DNA of 23,523 nt from Roseburia sp. (GCA_030844625.1 JAUUNJ010000008.1:1-23523), one strand, 5' to 3'; positions 15,269 through 23,453 are shown, numbered from the stretch's first letter. A program made the numbers and translations. The notes: generated by a model from the sequence alone, not told the origin.

Positions 15269-16663
15269 ATGAAAAAAATACTATCGTTTATATTAGCAGT
15301 TGTATTGACTGTCAGTTTACTTACAAATTTTATTCATACACATTCTGTTCCTGTTAATGCTGCCACCACATCAGACTGGCCAACAGCTCCAAAAGTTAAT
15401 GCAAAGTCTGCTATTCTTATGGAAGCTTCCACAGGAACCATACTTTATGATAAAAAGTGCCATAAAAAAATGTACCCTGCCAGTATCACAAAAATTATGA
15501 CAGCACTTCTCACCATAGAGAACTGCAAAATTGACGAGGAAGTTGTTTTTTCAGAAAATGCAGTGAACAGTCTTCAATATGATGATGCAAACTTTGGCTG
15601 TCAGGTGGGTGAAAAAATGTCTGTTAAAGATTGTCTTTATACATTAATGCTTGCTTCCGCAAATGAAGTTGCTACTGCATTAGCTGAACATATTGCAGGA
15701 AGTGTGGACAAGTTTGCTGAAATGATGAACACCCGTGCCAAAGAAGCAGGTGCCACAAATACCCATTTTGTCAATGCAAATGGACTTCATAATACAAATC
15801 ACTATGTTACGGCTTATGATATGGCGATGATTACAAAAGCAGCATCCCAGTATTCGCTTTTTAATGACATTGTAAATACTACAACTTATACCGTTCCTAA
15901 AAACAATAAAAGAAAAGATTCCGCTCCAGCCAATCAGAGACATAAAATGGTATGGCCTACAAGTCCTTACTATTATGCTGATGCCATTGGTGGAAAAACC
16001 GGATACACAGACCAGTCCGGTACTACTCTGGTTACATATGCTAAAAGAAATGGTATGACTTTAATTGTTGTTGTACTTCACTCTAATGGTTCAGGAGCTT
16101 ATACCGATACAAAAGCACTTTTTGATTATGGTTTTGATAATTTTAATCTTGTTAATGTATCACAAAATGACAGCCGTTTTTCAGAAGGAGATTCTCCTTC
16201 TGTTCAGTCACCATTTAGCAACAGTACGGATTTAATTTACATTGATAAAGAATCTAATGTAGTTATCCCAAAAAGTACTGACTTTTCAAAATTGACATCA
16301 CAGGTAGAATTTAATGAGTCTGATGATTCCTTTGCCACAATTACATATAAGCTGGGTGACAGAGCATTAGGTACTGCAAATTTGAAATACGAAAGTAATA
16401 CTTCTTCAAAAAATACCGAAGAAAGTTTACCAAATACAACAACATCTCAGGAAGAACAGACAACAAAGATTTCTAATGAGAACTCTGACAAAAATTCTAA
16501 TGAACAGAAGACTTCCAATAAAATCAAAAATTTTAAATTACCAAAAATTCTAATTCCTATTACTGTAATTATTTTCGTTATAGTTATTACTATTGTTGTA
16601 ATGGTAATGCATCAACGACGGATAAATAGAATTAGAGCAATGAAACGACAACGTAAACGTTAA
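15269..16663 (+). CDS. D-alanyl-D-alanine carboxypeptidase (class C low-molecular-mass PBP, DacA/DacF type)
   Basis: The protein trims the terminal D-Ala from peptidoglycan pentapeptides and so limits cross-linking. It has a signal peptide (MKKILSFILAVVLTVSLL, cleavage after VNA near 31), then the penicillin-binding fold with all three motifs: S72-I-T-K75 in ASITKIM, S130-A-N132, and K243-T-G245. A PBP5-like C-terminal domain follows (about 293-375), then a Ser/Thr/Asn/Gln-rich linker (376-420). The end is a true transmembrane helix (about 427-447) with a very basic tail, instead of the usual amphipathic anchor. The ATG at 15269 follows AGAGG. An in-frame ATG eleven codons earlier would include the inverted repeat and has no ribosome site. 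The family is confident; the DacA/DacF paralogue is not determined. Confidence 0.92.
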   Translation: MKKILSFILAVVLTVSLLTNFIHTHSVPVNAATTSDWPTAPKVNAKSAILMEASTGTILYDKKCHKKMYPASITKIMTALLTIENCKIDEEVVFSENAVNSLQYDDANFGCQVGEKMSVKDCLYTLMLASANEVATALAEHIAGSVDKFAEMMNTRAKEAGATNTHFVNANGLHNTNHYVTAYDMAMITKAASQYSLFNDIVNTTTYTVPKNNKRKDSAPANQRHKMVWPTSPYYYADAIGGKTGYTDQSGTTLVTYAKRNGMTLIVVVLHSNGSGAYTDTKALFDYGFDNFNLVNVSQNDSRFSEGDSPSVQSPFSNSTDLIYIDKESNVVIPKSTDFSKLTSQVEFNESDDSFATITYKLGDRALGTANLKYESNTSSKNTEESLPNTTTSQEEQTTKISNENSDKNSNEQKTSNKIKNFKLPKILIPITVIIFVIVITIVVMVMHQRRINRIRAMKRQRKR

Positions 16664-16698
16664 TAATAAAGTAATAAATTCATAGAGGAGGTATTTGT

Positions 16699-17436
16699 AT
16701 GAATTGGGTAGCACCTATTAAGGACAAAAAAACTTTGGATCTTTTTGGTCAGACATTAAAGGAAGTCGATTATAAATATTACATTATGTTTGAACTTGGT
16801 GTAGGAACGGGTCTTCAACTGCAGGATATCCTTGCATTTAAAAATAAGGATGTAACAGATAAAAAGGAAATTACTGTTTCCATTGGAACAAAAAATATAA
16901 AAAATACATTTATTATTCCTGAAGATCTTCAGAAAATTATTAAAGATTATACAAAAGGAAAAGACCCTGAAGCTTATCTTATTTTGGGTCACAGTACAGC
17001 CAATAAACCTGTATCAAGAGAACAGGCCTACAGAGTCCTTCGCGCAGCCGGTCATAAAATTGGATTAAATTCCATTGGCGCACAGACAATGCGTAAAACC
17101 TATGCATGGAATTACTATAAAGAAACAGGAGATATTTATTATCTTCAGAACCTGTTTAATCATGCTTCACCTTCCATTACTTACCGATTTATTGGTGAAA
17201 AGCCAAACATTGAAGTATTTTTAAAGAAAATGACTCCTCAGGAAAATGAAAGAAGCAGATATCTTTTATACTTAAATGGCAATGGAAAGAAACGTCTGAA
17301 CAATATTATTGATGCTCTTACTGAAATCAGAGACAATTTAGACAGTCCTGCAAATAATGATGCATTCTATGGCAAAGTTGACTGTCTCTTAGAGGAACTT
17401 GATTCACTTATGGAAAATTATAAGAATACAAAATAA
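16699..17436 (+). CDS. Degenerate tyrosine-recombinase-fold protein (predicted catalytically inactive)
   Basis: This 245-residue protein matches the catalytic domain of tyrosine recombinases without the N-terminal DNA-binding (core-binding) domain. Helices around ELGVGTGLQLQDILAF and the HxxR region (GAQTMRKTYAWNYYKETGDI) are recognisable. So is the final LFNHASPSITYRFIG segment. Compared with Xer and phage integrases, the first catalytic Arg (GLR) is Gln40, the His of HxxR is Gln129, and the Tyr nucleophile position (nine residues after the conserved H155) is Phe164. R132 and H155 are kept; a beta-hairpin Lys (K68) may be. A helical C-terminal tail of about 60 residues follows. The gene is 35 bases after the carboxypeptidase gene with the good ribosome site AGGAGG, and shares its terminator. 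There is no sign of a mobile element around it. A non-enzymatic DNA-binding role is inferred. Y162 could conceivably act instead. Confidence 0.7.
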   Translation: MNWVAPIKDKKTLDLFGQTLKEVDYKYYIMFELGVGTGLQLQDILAFKNKDVTDKKEITVSIGTKNIKNTFIIPEDLQKIIKDYTKGKDPEAYLILGHSTANKPVSREQAYRVLRAAGHKIGLNSIGAQTMRKTYAWNYYKETGDIYYLQNLFNHASPSITYRFIGEKPNIEVFLKKMTPQENERSRYLLYLNGNGKKRLNNIIDALTEIRDNLDSPANNDAFYGKVDCLLEELDSLMENYKNTK

Positions 17437-17446
17437 TAAGATATAT

Positions 17447-17488
17447 AAAAAAGAGCTGCTAATCTTTCCAGATTTGCAGCTCTTTTTT
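17447..17488. terminator. Bidirectional terminator between the recombinase-like and exonuclease genes
   Basis: AAAAAAGAGCTGC (17447-17459) pairs perfectly with 17476-17488, and inner AATC/GATT adds four pairs. There are U-runs on both strands. It overlaps the stop codon of the minus-strand exonuclease by two bases. Confidence 0.92.
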
Positions 17489-18524
17489 AATCATCATCTT
17501 CTTCTGTATCTTCACTGTCATCAATATCATTTACTTCATCCCATATTTCATCCACGATGATTTCTTTATCAAGAGACCTCTGTCTTCTCTCCCGTCTCTT
17601 TTCTCTTATTGATTCCTGTTTTTCAAATATACTGTTTGCTCCCTCTTCATCGGTAGATTTCATAATTTTAATAGCAAAAAAACTATCTTCTTCCATTTTC
17701 TTTATTCTGATTTTTCCCCTTACATATCCATGCTCAGGGCATCTTCCCAGACAAAAATATGTCTTACCACTATCGGAAAACCAGTCAATTATTATATCCA
17801 TAGGCTTATCACATTGATTACATTTCATTTCACGGATATCATCATCCTCAAACATTTCCTCCTTGGAAAGAAGCTCTCTTGTAACCAGCTTAGTATATTG
17901 GTCAAATCTTACAAATATTTCCTCTTCCTTTATTCTTGGCGGATAAAATGTATCTATGGATAAGCGTCCTTTATATTTTTCAAAATCCATTGTCTGCATT
18001 ACTCTTGCTGTATAATATGCATCACTCAATGCTCTGTGAAACTCTCCGTCCTCTGAAATTTCCAAATATTCAACTGCACTGGTAAGTGTTCTTTTCATGT
18101 GGCCATCATCATATCTTAAACTAAACATTTTCTGTAAATCTACATAATATAATGGAAAATCTAAAATTCTTTCCATACGGTAATGTTTCATATTTTTCTG
18201 CAGTTCTGTAAGATCCATGGAACCCCATGTACAGAATATAAAATCATCACCACACCATTCAAGAAATTCTGTAATAGCTGTTTTAAAATCTTTTCCATGA
18301 TTTAATTCTTCATTTGTAAAATGAGTAATTTCCTGAATCTTATAGTGAAGTTTTTTGAAAACTTTTGGATGAATTACCTGTTGGTAAGAGTCCAGAATTT
18401 CCCGATTTTCATTTACTCTCACCGCACCTATTTCAATGATTTCAAAAGTTAAGTCTTTATGATGATTGGTTTTTCCGTATGGATTCTGATTCCACTCTAA
18501 ATCCATTACTATATAATCCATCAT
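17487..18524 (-). CDS. DEDDh 3'-5' exonuclease with C-terminal zinc ribbon and charged tail
   Basis: Residues 1-185 form a DEDDh exonuclease of the RNase T / polymerase III epsilon / ERI-1 group. The metal-binding set is visible: D8 and E10 in VMDLEWN, D104 in GSMDLTEL, and H163 and D168 in EFHRALSDAYYTARV. After a linker, four cysteines (C235, C238, C258, C262 in CNQCDKP and FCLGRCPEHGY) suggest a zinc ribbon. The C-terminus runs from a basic cluster (REKRRERRQRS) into an acidic tail (DDSEDTEEDDD). The substrate could be RNA or DNA; KapD-like relatives act on RNA, but this is inference. The first ATG (18524) has GGAG only four bases away. The next codon, also ATG (18521), has seven-base spacing and may be the true start. 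Confidence 0.82.
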   Translation of the reverse strand: MMDYIVMDLEWNQNPYGKTNHHKDLTFEIIEIGAVRVNENREILDSYQQVIHPKVFKKLHYKIQEITHFTNEELNHGKDFKTAITEFLEWCGDDFIFCTWGSMDLTELQKNMKHYRMERILDFPLYYVDLQKMFSLRYDDGHMKRTLTSAVEYLEISEDGEFHRALSDAYYTARVMQTMDFEKYKGRLSIDTFYPPRIKEEEIFVRFDQYTKLVTRELLSKEEMFEDDDIREMKCNQCDKPMDIIIDWFSDSGKTYFCLGRCPEHGYVRGKIRIKKMEEDSFFAIKIMKSTDEEGANSIFEKQESIREKRRERRQRSLDKEIIVDEIWDEVNDIDDSEDTEEDDD

Positions 18525-18575
18525 TCATCTCCATATTCAATTTTTCTGATCCGGTGTTATACACCATCGCTACTT

Positions 18576-18604
18576 ATAATACCATTTAACCCTGTTTTTT
18601 ACAA
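18576..18604 (-). promoter_or_regulatory. Promoter of the exonuclease gene
   Basis: Minus-strand TTGTAA (18599-18604) and TATTAT (18576-18581) with 17 bases between. A small hairpin GGTGT-ATA-ACACC (18553-18565) lies in the leader. Confidence 0.6.
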
Positions 18605-18637
18605 GGGAAAGCATGTTGTATGAACCAAAAATTAACA

Positions 18638-18678
18638 TAAGAAACGCCGAAAACCTTGTAAGACCAACGTTTTCGGCG
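18638..18678 (-). terminator. Terminator of tRNA-Arg
   Basis: CGCCGAAAAC (18645-18654) pairs perfectly with 18669-18678 and a TTG/CAA inner stem. On the minus strand TTTCTTATG follows. It is seven bases after the tRNA CCA end. Confidence 0.75.
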
Positions 18679-18685
18679 GAATTTT

Positions 18686-18762
18686 TGGCGTCGCTAAGAG
18701 GATTTGAACCTCCGGCCTACCGCTTAGGAGGCGGTCGCTCTATCCAGCTGAGCTATAGCGAC
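18686..18762 (-). tRNA. tRNA-Arg, anticodon CCU, CCA encoded
   Basis: The acceptor is GTCGCTA/TAGCGAC with discriminator G, and CCA is encoded (18686-18688). The anticodon stem is ACCGC/GCGGT with loop CTCCTAA, giving anticodon CCT, which reads AGG. The T-arm GGAGG/CCTCT with loop TTCAAAT is slightly imperfect. It lies between serS and the exonuclease gene on the same strand. Confidence 0.95.
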
Positions 18763-18779
18763 ATTTTTAAATCTATTTA

Positions 18780-18808
18780 ATTTTACTTATAAACTATATT
18801 TTTGTCAA
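18780..18808 (-). promoter_or_regulatory. Promoter of tRNA-Arg
   Basis: A perfect TTGACA (18803-18808), a 17-base spacer and TAAAAT (18780-18785) on the minus strand, between the serS stop and the tRNA. No terminator for serS is seen, so serS read-through may also feed the tRNA. Confidence 0.8.
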
Positions 18809-18823
18809 TTGACCTTTTATATA

Positions 18824-20104
18824 TTAGGCTTCTATTTTTTCAAGACCACCCATATAAGGTCTGAGTACTTCCGGAATTACAATACTTCCATCCTCCTGCT
18901 GATAATTTTCAAGTATGGCAGCCGTAGTTCTACCTGCTGCAACACCACTGCCATTTAATGTATGAACAAATTCAGCTTTGTCTGATGCGTTATCTTTAAA
19001 CTTAATATTAGCACGCCTTGACTGGAATGTTTCAAAATTACTACAACTTGAAATTTCAACATATCTGCCATAACTTGGCATCCAAACCTCAATATCATAC
19101 TTCATCGCTGCTGTAAATCCCAAATCTCCAATACAAATCTTAACAACTCTGTATGGAAGTCCAAGCATCTGAAGAACTTCTTCTGCATCATTTGTAAGTT
19201 TCTCCAATTCATCATAAGATGTTTCCGGTTTACAGAATTTCACTAATTCAACCTTATTAAACTGATGCTGTCTGATAAGACCTCTCGTATCTCTTCCCGC
19301 AGAACCTGCCTCTGCTCTGAAACATGCTGTATATGCACAGTGTTTTATTGGAAGCTGTGAACCATCAAGAATCTGATTTCTATACATATTTGTCACCGGA
19401 ACTTCGGCTGTAGGAACCAAAAAATATTCCTTTCCATCTCCCTGTACCTTATAGGCATCTTCCTCAAACTTAGGTAACTGACCTGTTCCAGTCATGCTCT
19501 CACGGCTAACCATAAATGGTGGAAATACTTCTGTATATCCATGTTTTGCAGTATGAGTATCAAGGAAAAAGTTTATAATCGCTCTTTCAAGCCTTGCTCC
19601 CAAGTCTCTGTAAACTGTGAATCTTGAACCGCTAATCTTGGCAGCCGTTTCCGGATCCAATATCCCCAAATCTGCACCTAAATCCCAATGGGCTTTTGGC
19701 TCAAAATTAAATTTGGTAGGTTCTCCAAACTTTCTGATTTCAACATTATCTTCATCTGTCATTCCCCCAGGAACTGTTGGATGTGGAATATTAGGAAGAG
19801 TAAGCATATAATTATTTAAATCTTCCTCCGCCTTACTCAAATCCACATTCAGGGCCTTTACTTTTTCGGAAATTTCTTTCATTTCCTTCATAATAGGAGC
19901 AACATCCTTACCTTCCTTCTTATACTGAGGAATTAATTTGGATGTAGCATTCTGCTCAGCCTTTAAAGCTTCAACCTTTCCTAATAAACTTCTTCTCTTT
20001 TCATCTAATTCCTTAAAAAGGCTCAAATCAAATTCTTCATTTCTTGTTGAAAGTGCTTTTTCCACTTCCTCAAAATTATTTCTTAATAATTTAATGTCTA
20101 ACAT
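18824..20104 (-). CDS. serS: Seryl-tRNA synthetase
   Basis: SerS charges tRNA-Ser (and tRNA-Sec where present) with serine. The 426-residue protein is standard length. An N-terminal antiparallel coiled-coil arm (about 26-100) grips the long variable arm of tRNA-Ser. The class II core then shows the TAE loop (232-234, [11 protein letters not shown]), motif 2 from F262 ([14 protein letters not shown]) to H280, and motif 3 [18 protein letters not shown] (385-402). [14 protein letters not shown] is also conserved. The start at 20104 follows AAAGGG with eight bases spacing. The leader is only about 50 nt, so the T-box riboswitch often found before Firmicute serS genes is absent here. The location near soj/spo0J is common in Firmicutes. 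Confidence 0.97.
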   Translation of the reverse strand: MLDIKLLRNNFEEVEKALSTRNEEFDLSLFKELDEKRRSLLGKVEALKAEQNATSKLIPQYKKEGKDVAPIMKEMKEISEKVKALNVDLSKAEEDLNNYMLTLPNIPHPTVPGGMTDEDNVEIRKFGEPTKFNFEPKAHWDLGADLGILDPETAAKISGSRFTVYRDLGARLERAIINFFLDTHTAKHGYTEVFPPFMVSRESMTGTGQLPKFEEDAYKVQGDGKEYFLVPTAEVPVTNMYRNQILDGSQLPIKHCAYTACFRAEAGSAGRDTRGLIRQHQFNKVELVKFCKPETSYDELEKLTNDAEEVLQMLGLPYRVVKICIGDLGFTAAMKYDIEVWMPSYGRYVEISSCSNFETFQSRRANIKFKDNASDKAEFVHTLNGSGVAAGRTTAAILENYQQEDGSIVIPEVLRPYMGGLEKIEA

Positions 20105-20162
20105 TTTTTCTTCCCTTTATCTAATAATATAATTTAGTTTAGTGATTTTACACGGTATTACG

Positions 20163-20191
20163 ATTATACCCCTAACCCTTTATTTTTGCAA
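20163..20191 (-). promoter_or_regulatory. Promoter of serS
   Basis: Minus-strand TTGCAA (20186-20191) and a perfect TATAAT (20163-20168) with a 17-base spacer. It is arranged back-to-back with the promoter of the plus-strand gene. Confidence 0.7.
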
Positions 20192-20197
20192 GGATTG

Positions 20198-20226
20198 TGG
20201 CAAACATTATCTTAATATGATATAAT
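20198..20226 (+). promoter_or_regulatory. Predicted promoter of the phosphotransferase-like gene
   Basis: A perfect TATAAT at 20221-20226 is preceded at 17 bases by a poor -35 (TGGCAA, 20198-20203). It is divergent from the serS promoter with the -35 elements only six bases apart. Confidence 0.45.
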
Positions 20227-20269
20227 ATATAAAATAAATATCAGCTTAGGATAAAAAGGGGTGATACAT

Positions 20270-21007
20270 ATGAAACTGGATTTAATTAACGAAAGACGGA
20301 ATAACAAAATATTTACTGATGGTGAATATGCCTATAAAATTTTCAAAAAAGGATATTCCAAGAATGATGTCTTCATGGAAGCTTTTGTCACATCAATTAT
20401 TGAAAGTATGGGATTAAAAGTTCCATCACTTCAGGAAGTCTGTCTTATGGATGGTCAATGGACTTTTAAATATCCATTAATTAAAGGTCAGTCTCTTTAT
20501 GACATGATGCAGTCAGATCCGGACAATATTGATAAGTATATGGATCAGCTTATATCAATTCAAACAAGCATCCATACTAGAAAATGTCCAACGATTCCTG
20601 TCCAGAAGCAGAAACTAACAGATTATATTAATATATCCAATCTTGATAAATCATTAAAGATTGATCTTTTAGATATGCTTAACAGTTCACCAAAACATAA
20701 AAAACTTTGCCATGGTAATTTTACACCACACAATGTAATTCTTTGTGACGGTATTCCTTATATAACAGATTGGAATCATGCTTGCCAAGGCAATGCCAGC
20801 GCTGATGTGGCACGTACATATCTGTGGATGAAAATTAACATGCCTGACTATTCAGAAATTTATCTTGATAAATTTTGTAAACTTACCGGCACAAGTTCCC
20901 GTTATGTAAACAACTGGATACCAATTGTTGCCGCTGCAAGACTTGCAAAAAATAATCCTGAAGAAATAAAAATTTTAAATAGTCTAATTTCTGTTGTTGA
21001 ATACTAA
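20270..21007 (+). CDS. Aminoglycoside-phosphotransferase-fold protein with altered catalytic motif
   Basis: This 245-residue protein has the APH/choline-kinase-like fold. The N lobe has AYKIFKKG (K23 as the probable ATP-contacting lysine) and E37. The C lobe has LCHGNFTPHNVIL (148-157) and ITDWNHACQGNASADVARTY (165-184). These match the family motifs HGDxxPxN and xxDWexaxxGxxxxDlA. The catalytic Asp of HGD is Asn150; the metal-binding N155 and D167 are kept. It may be a weak or specialised kinase or a pseudokinase. The substrate is unknown and no resistance role should be assumed. The ATG at 20270 follows AAAGGGGTG; a GTG three codons earlier is less likely because it lies within the ribosome site. 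It is transcribed alone, divergently from serS. Confidence 0.72.
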   Translation: MKLDLINERRNNKIFTDGEYAYKIFKKGYSKNDVFMEAFVTSIIESMGLKVPSLQEVCLMDGQWTFKYPLIKGQSLYDMMQSDPDNIDKYMDQLISIQTSIHTRKCPTIPVQKQKLTDYINISNLDKSLKIDLLDMLNSSPKHKKLCHGNFTPHNVILCDGIPYITDWNHACQGNASADVARTYLWMKINMPDYSEIYLDKFCKLTGTSSRYVNNWIPIVAAARLAKNNPEEIKILNSLISVVEY

Positions 21008-21052
21008 TTTTTAAATATAAAAACAAAATTTCAAAATTTTTACTTTAACACA

Positions 21053-21109
21053 TATAACAAAAACCCGGATAATAAATTTCAAACATTTATTATCCGGGTT
21101 TTTGTTATA
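21053..21109. terminator. Bidirectional terminator with a 25-bp perfect stem
   Basis: The arms 21053-21077 and 21085-21109 are exactly complementary over 25 bp, with a 7-base loop, a CCCGG core and A/T-runs on both sides. It separates the convergent phosphotransferase-like and DUF4446 genes and ends two bases before the DUF4446 stop codon. Confidence 0.92.
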
Positions 21110-21111
21110 AA

Positions 21112-21582
21112 TTATGAATTCATTGCTTTGTCCAGTGCTTCTTTTTCTTCTTCACCTAAAGTAGCATATGCCTCACCCTTAATAATTTCCTTTATGTAGG
21201 TATAACTGCTGTCTCTTCCATGCATTGTATTTAATATAAATCCTGTATTTGTATCATCAAGAAGACAGAGTGCAAAACTTAAATTACCTCCCATCTCTTT
21301 AAAAGCATCATATTTTACAATTCCAAGTCTATGAAAAGTGGAAGTAATATTGTGAAGAGCTTCCTCCATTCTAAGTTGTGTTTTCTGATGGGAGATTTCA
21401 AGTCTATCCATCTGTTGAAAATTTTCTTCCAATGCATCAGCAAGATTTTCAGCATTCTTACCTTTCATAAATTTTTCATATCTTTTCATTAATCTTGATA
21501 TTTTCTTATTCTGCTTAATATGAAGAATAAGAAATACAAGAAACATTACTGCAATTACTCCAACATATATTAAATCTTTCAT
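21112..21582 (-). CDS. DUF4446 family membrane-anchored protein
   Basis: This 156-residue protein has one N-terminal transmembrane helix (about 4-22, IYVGVIAVMFLVFLILHI), a basic/charged coiled-coil region (about 28-80), and a compact C-terminal domain. That domain has the family pattern VKYDAFKEMGGNLSFALCLL, then LLDDTNTGFILNTMHGRDSSY and YIKEIIKGE. The start follows AAGGAG. It lies 37 bases downstream of parB on the same strand, a layout common in Clostridia. Molecular function is unknown. The position suggests a link to chromosome segregation or the membrane near the origin, but this is only association. Confidence 0.85.
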   Translation of the reverse strand: MKDLIYVGVIAVMFLVFLILHIKQNKKISRLMKRYEKFMKGKNAENLADALEENFQQMDRLEISHQKTQLRMEEALHNITSTFHRLGIVKYDAFKEMGGNLSFALCLLDDTNTGFILNTMHGRDSSYTYIKEIIKGEAYATLGEEEKEALDKAMNS

Positions 21583-21619
21583 TTTTAATCTCCTTACATT
21601 GTATATAGTTTATATCAAA

Positions 21620-22561
21620 TTATTTATTTTGTATACTCTCAAATAATTCCAATATTCTTTCCAGTTCCTCTTTAGAATAGTATTCTATTTCTATTTTACC
21701 CTTTCCGCCTTTTTTATGATTAATTAAAACTTTTGTTCCCATAATTTCTTTTAAATTATCAGAAAGTTTACTATAAACCGCATCTTCACTGGATGGTATT
21801 GGGAGTTTTGCCTGTTTTGGATTGGATATGGACTTAACCAGCTTCTCCGTATCTCTTACACTAAGTCCCTTATCCACAACCGTCTTTGCTGCTTCAATTT
21901 GTAATTCTTCATGTTCCAAAGAAAGAAGAGCTCTGGCATGACCCATAGATATTTCTTCATTTACAAGCATTTCCTGAACCGGCTCTGAAAGATTCAAAAG
22001 CCGCATTGCATTAGTAATTGCAGTTCTGGATTTAGAAACTCTTTTGGCAAGTTCTTCCTGTTTTAAATTATACTCATCAATAAGACTTTTATATGCCAGG
22101 GCTTCTTCAATTGGATTTAAGTCCTTTCTCTGAATATTCTCAATTAATGCAATTTCCATAACTTCCTGCGGTGTATATTCTTTGATTACTACAGGAACTT
22201 CTTTTAACTTAGCGATTTTTGCTGCTCTCCATCTTCGTTCACCTGCAATAATTTCATAATAATCATCCTTTTTTTGAACAACAATGGGCTGAATCAATCC
22301 ATACTGTTTAATCGAATCAGCCAGTTCTTCCAAAGCTTCCTTATCAAACTTCTTTCTAGGCTGATCTCTGTTAGGCTCAATATCTGAAAGTTTCAAAATA
22401 GTATCGGCAGGAACTTCAACCTCCTTAACTACCTCTTTTACTACTTCCTTTACAACCTCTTTCACTTCCGGTCTGCCTTTTGTTTTTTGTGTTGTATTTG
22501 TGGTTGTATCTGGAATAAGAGAATCAATTCCTCTTCCCAGACCTTTTTTCTTTGCTGCCAT
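21620..22561 (-). CDS. parB: Chromosome partition protein ParB/Spo0J
   Basis: This 313-residue protein binds parS sites, loads on DNA as a CTP-dependent clamp and recruits SMC. The N-terminal KGLGRGIDSLIP (6-17) is the ParA-contacting motif. The CTPase domain shows GERRWRAAK (107-115) and ENIQRKDLNP (141-150), followed by a helix-turn-helix (about 165-200, ELAKRVSKSRTAITNAMRLL) and a C-terminal dimerisation domain (about 260-313). The linker between the first motif and the CTPase domain holds four VKEV repeats (33-48). The start follows GGAGGGAAT. parA ends 46 bases upstream, and the two plus DUF4446 probably form one transcription unit. Confidence 0.97.
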   Translation of the reverse strand: MAAKKKGLGRGIDSLIPDTTTNTTQKTKGRPEVKEVVKEVVKEVVKEVEVPADTILKLSDIEPNRDQPRKKFDKEALEELADSIKQYGLIQPIVVQKKDDYYEIIAGERRWRAAKIAKLKEVPVVIKEYTPQEVMEIALIENIQRKDLNPIEEALAYKSLIDEYNLKQEELAKRVSKSRTAITNAMRLLNLSEPVQEMLVNEEISMGHARALLSLEHEELQIEAAKTVVDKGLSVRDTEKLVKSISNPKQAKLPIPSSEDAVYSKLSDNLKEIMGTKVLINHKKGGKGKIEIEYYSKEELERILELFESIQNK

Positions 22562-22607
22562 ATTCCCTCCGCTATATTTATATATAGTTTACATAATATT
22601 TTTTATG

Positions 22608-23372
22608 TTATCTTTTATTACCTATGACTTCTTTTGCAAGATTAGCATAAGCAATGGAACCCGCTGATTTACCATCATACATATGTATCGGTAAACCATA
22701 ACTTGGGGCTTCTGCTAACCTTACGTTTCTTGGAATTACTGTATTGTAAATATTTATATGAACATTTGATTTTACATTATCCACAACTTCTGATGAAAGA
22801 TTTGTTCTCGAATCATACATAGTAAATACAATTCCATCTATTTCTAATTTATCATTTAATCTTTCTTGTATTAAATTAATTGTATGTATTAATTGTGATA
22901 AACCTTCTAATGCATAATATTCACATTGAATTGGAACAATTACCGAATCAGCAGCCACCATGGCATTCACTGTTAAAACATTTAAGGATGGTGGACAATC
23001 AATTATTATATAATCATACAAATCTTTAACTTGATCCAATTCTTTCTTTAAAATAAATTCTCTGTCTTCAACACCTATTAAATCAATTTCTGCACCCGAC
23101 AAATTAACATTTGATGGTAAAACATTTAAGTTCTCTACAACACTTTGTGTTAAACATTCTGATAATATACATTCATCTAAAAATAATTCATATACTGTGT
23201 TTTCAAGATTCTGTTTTATTATTCCGACGCCGCTTGTTGCATTTCCCTGTGGGTCAATGTCTACTAATAATACTTTTTTTCCTTCATTTGCAAGGCATGA
23301 AGAAAGATTAATAGATGTAGTTGTTTTTCCCACGCCTCCCTTTTGGTTGGCTATAGCTATAATTCTACCCAT
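22608..23372 (-). CDS. parA: Chromosome partition ATPase ParA/Soj
   Basis: This 254-residue protein is a Soj-type P-loop ATPase that with ParB helps separate origins and, in Bacillus, regulates DnaA. The deviant Walker A motif KGGVGKTT (11-18) includes the signature lysine K11. The A' motif LLVDIDPQGN (35-44, D40) and the Walker B strand YIIIDCPPSL (121-130, D125) are intact. There is no N-terminal DNA-binding extension, so it is the chromosomal type, not a plasmid P1/F-type ParA. The ribosome site AAGGAATAAT is moderate. It is first in the parA-parB-DUF4446 unit. Confidence 0.97.
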   Translation of the reverse strand: MGRIIAIANQKGGVGKTTTSINLSSCLANEGKKVLLVDIDPQGNATSGVGIIKQNLENTVYELFLDECILSECLTQSVVENLNVLPSNVNLSGAEIDLIGVEDREFILKKELDQVKDLYDYIIIDCPPSLNVLTVNAMVAADSVIVPIQCEYYALEGLSQLIHTINLIQERLNDKLEIDGIVFTMYDSRTNLSSEVVDNVKSNVHINIYNTVIPRNVRLAEAPSYGLPIHMYDGKSAGSIAYANLAKEVIGNKR

Positions 23373-23424
23373 ATATTATTCCTTCCTTATTTTCCATACA
23401 TATTAAGGGTTTCCCCGTCTGTTT

Positions 23425-23453
23425 ATTCTATCACAACTATTTTCACTTTTCCA
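23425..23453 (-). promoter_or_regulatory. Predicted promoter of parA
   Basis: Minus-strand TGGAAA (23448-23453) and TAGAAT (23425-23430), spacer 17 bases, about 50 bases before the start codon. Confidence 0.45.

Noticed and set aside
16699..17436. Active phage or transposon integrase
   Set aside because: Key catalytic residues are changed, the DNA-binding domain is missing, and it sits in a stable operon between housekeeping genes.
20105..20165. T-box riboswitch before serS
   Set aside because: The leader from the predicted promoter is only about 50 nt, too short for the T-box structure, and no antiterminator or terminator pair is seen.
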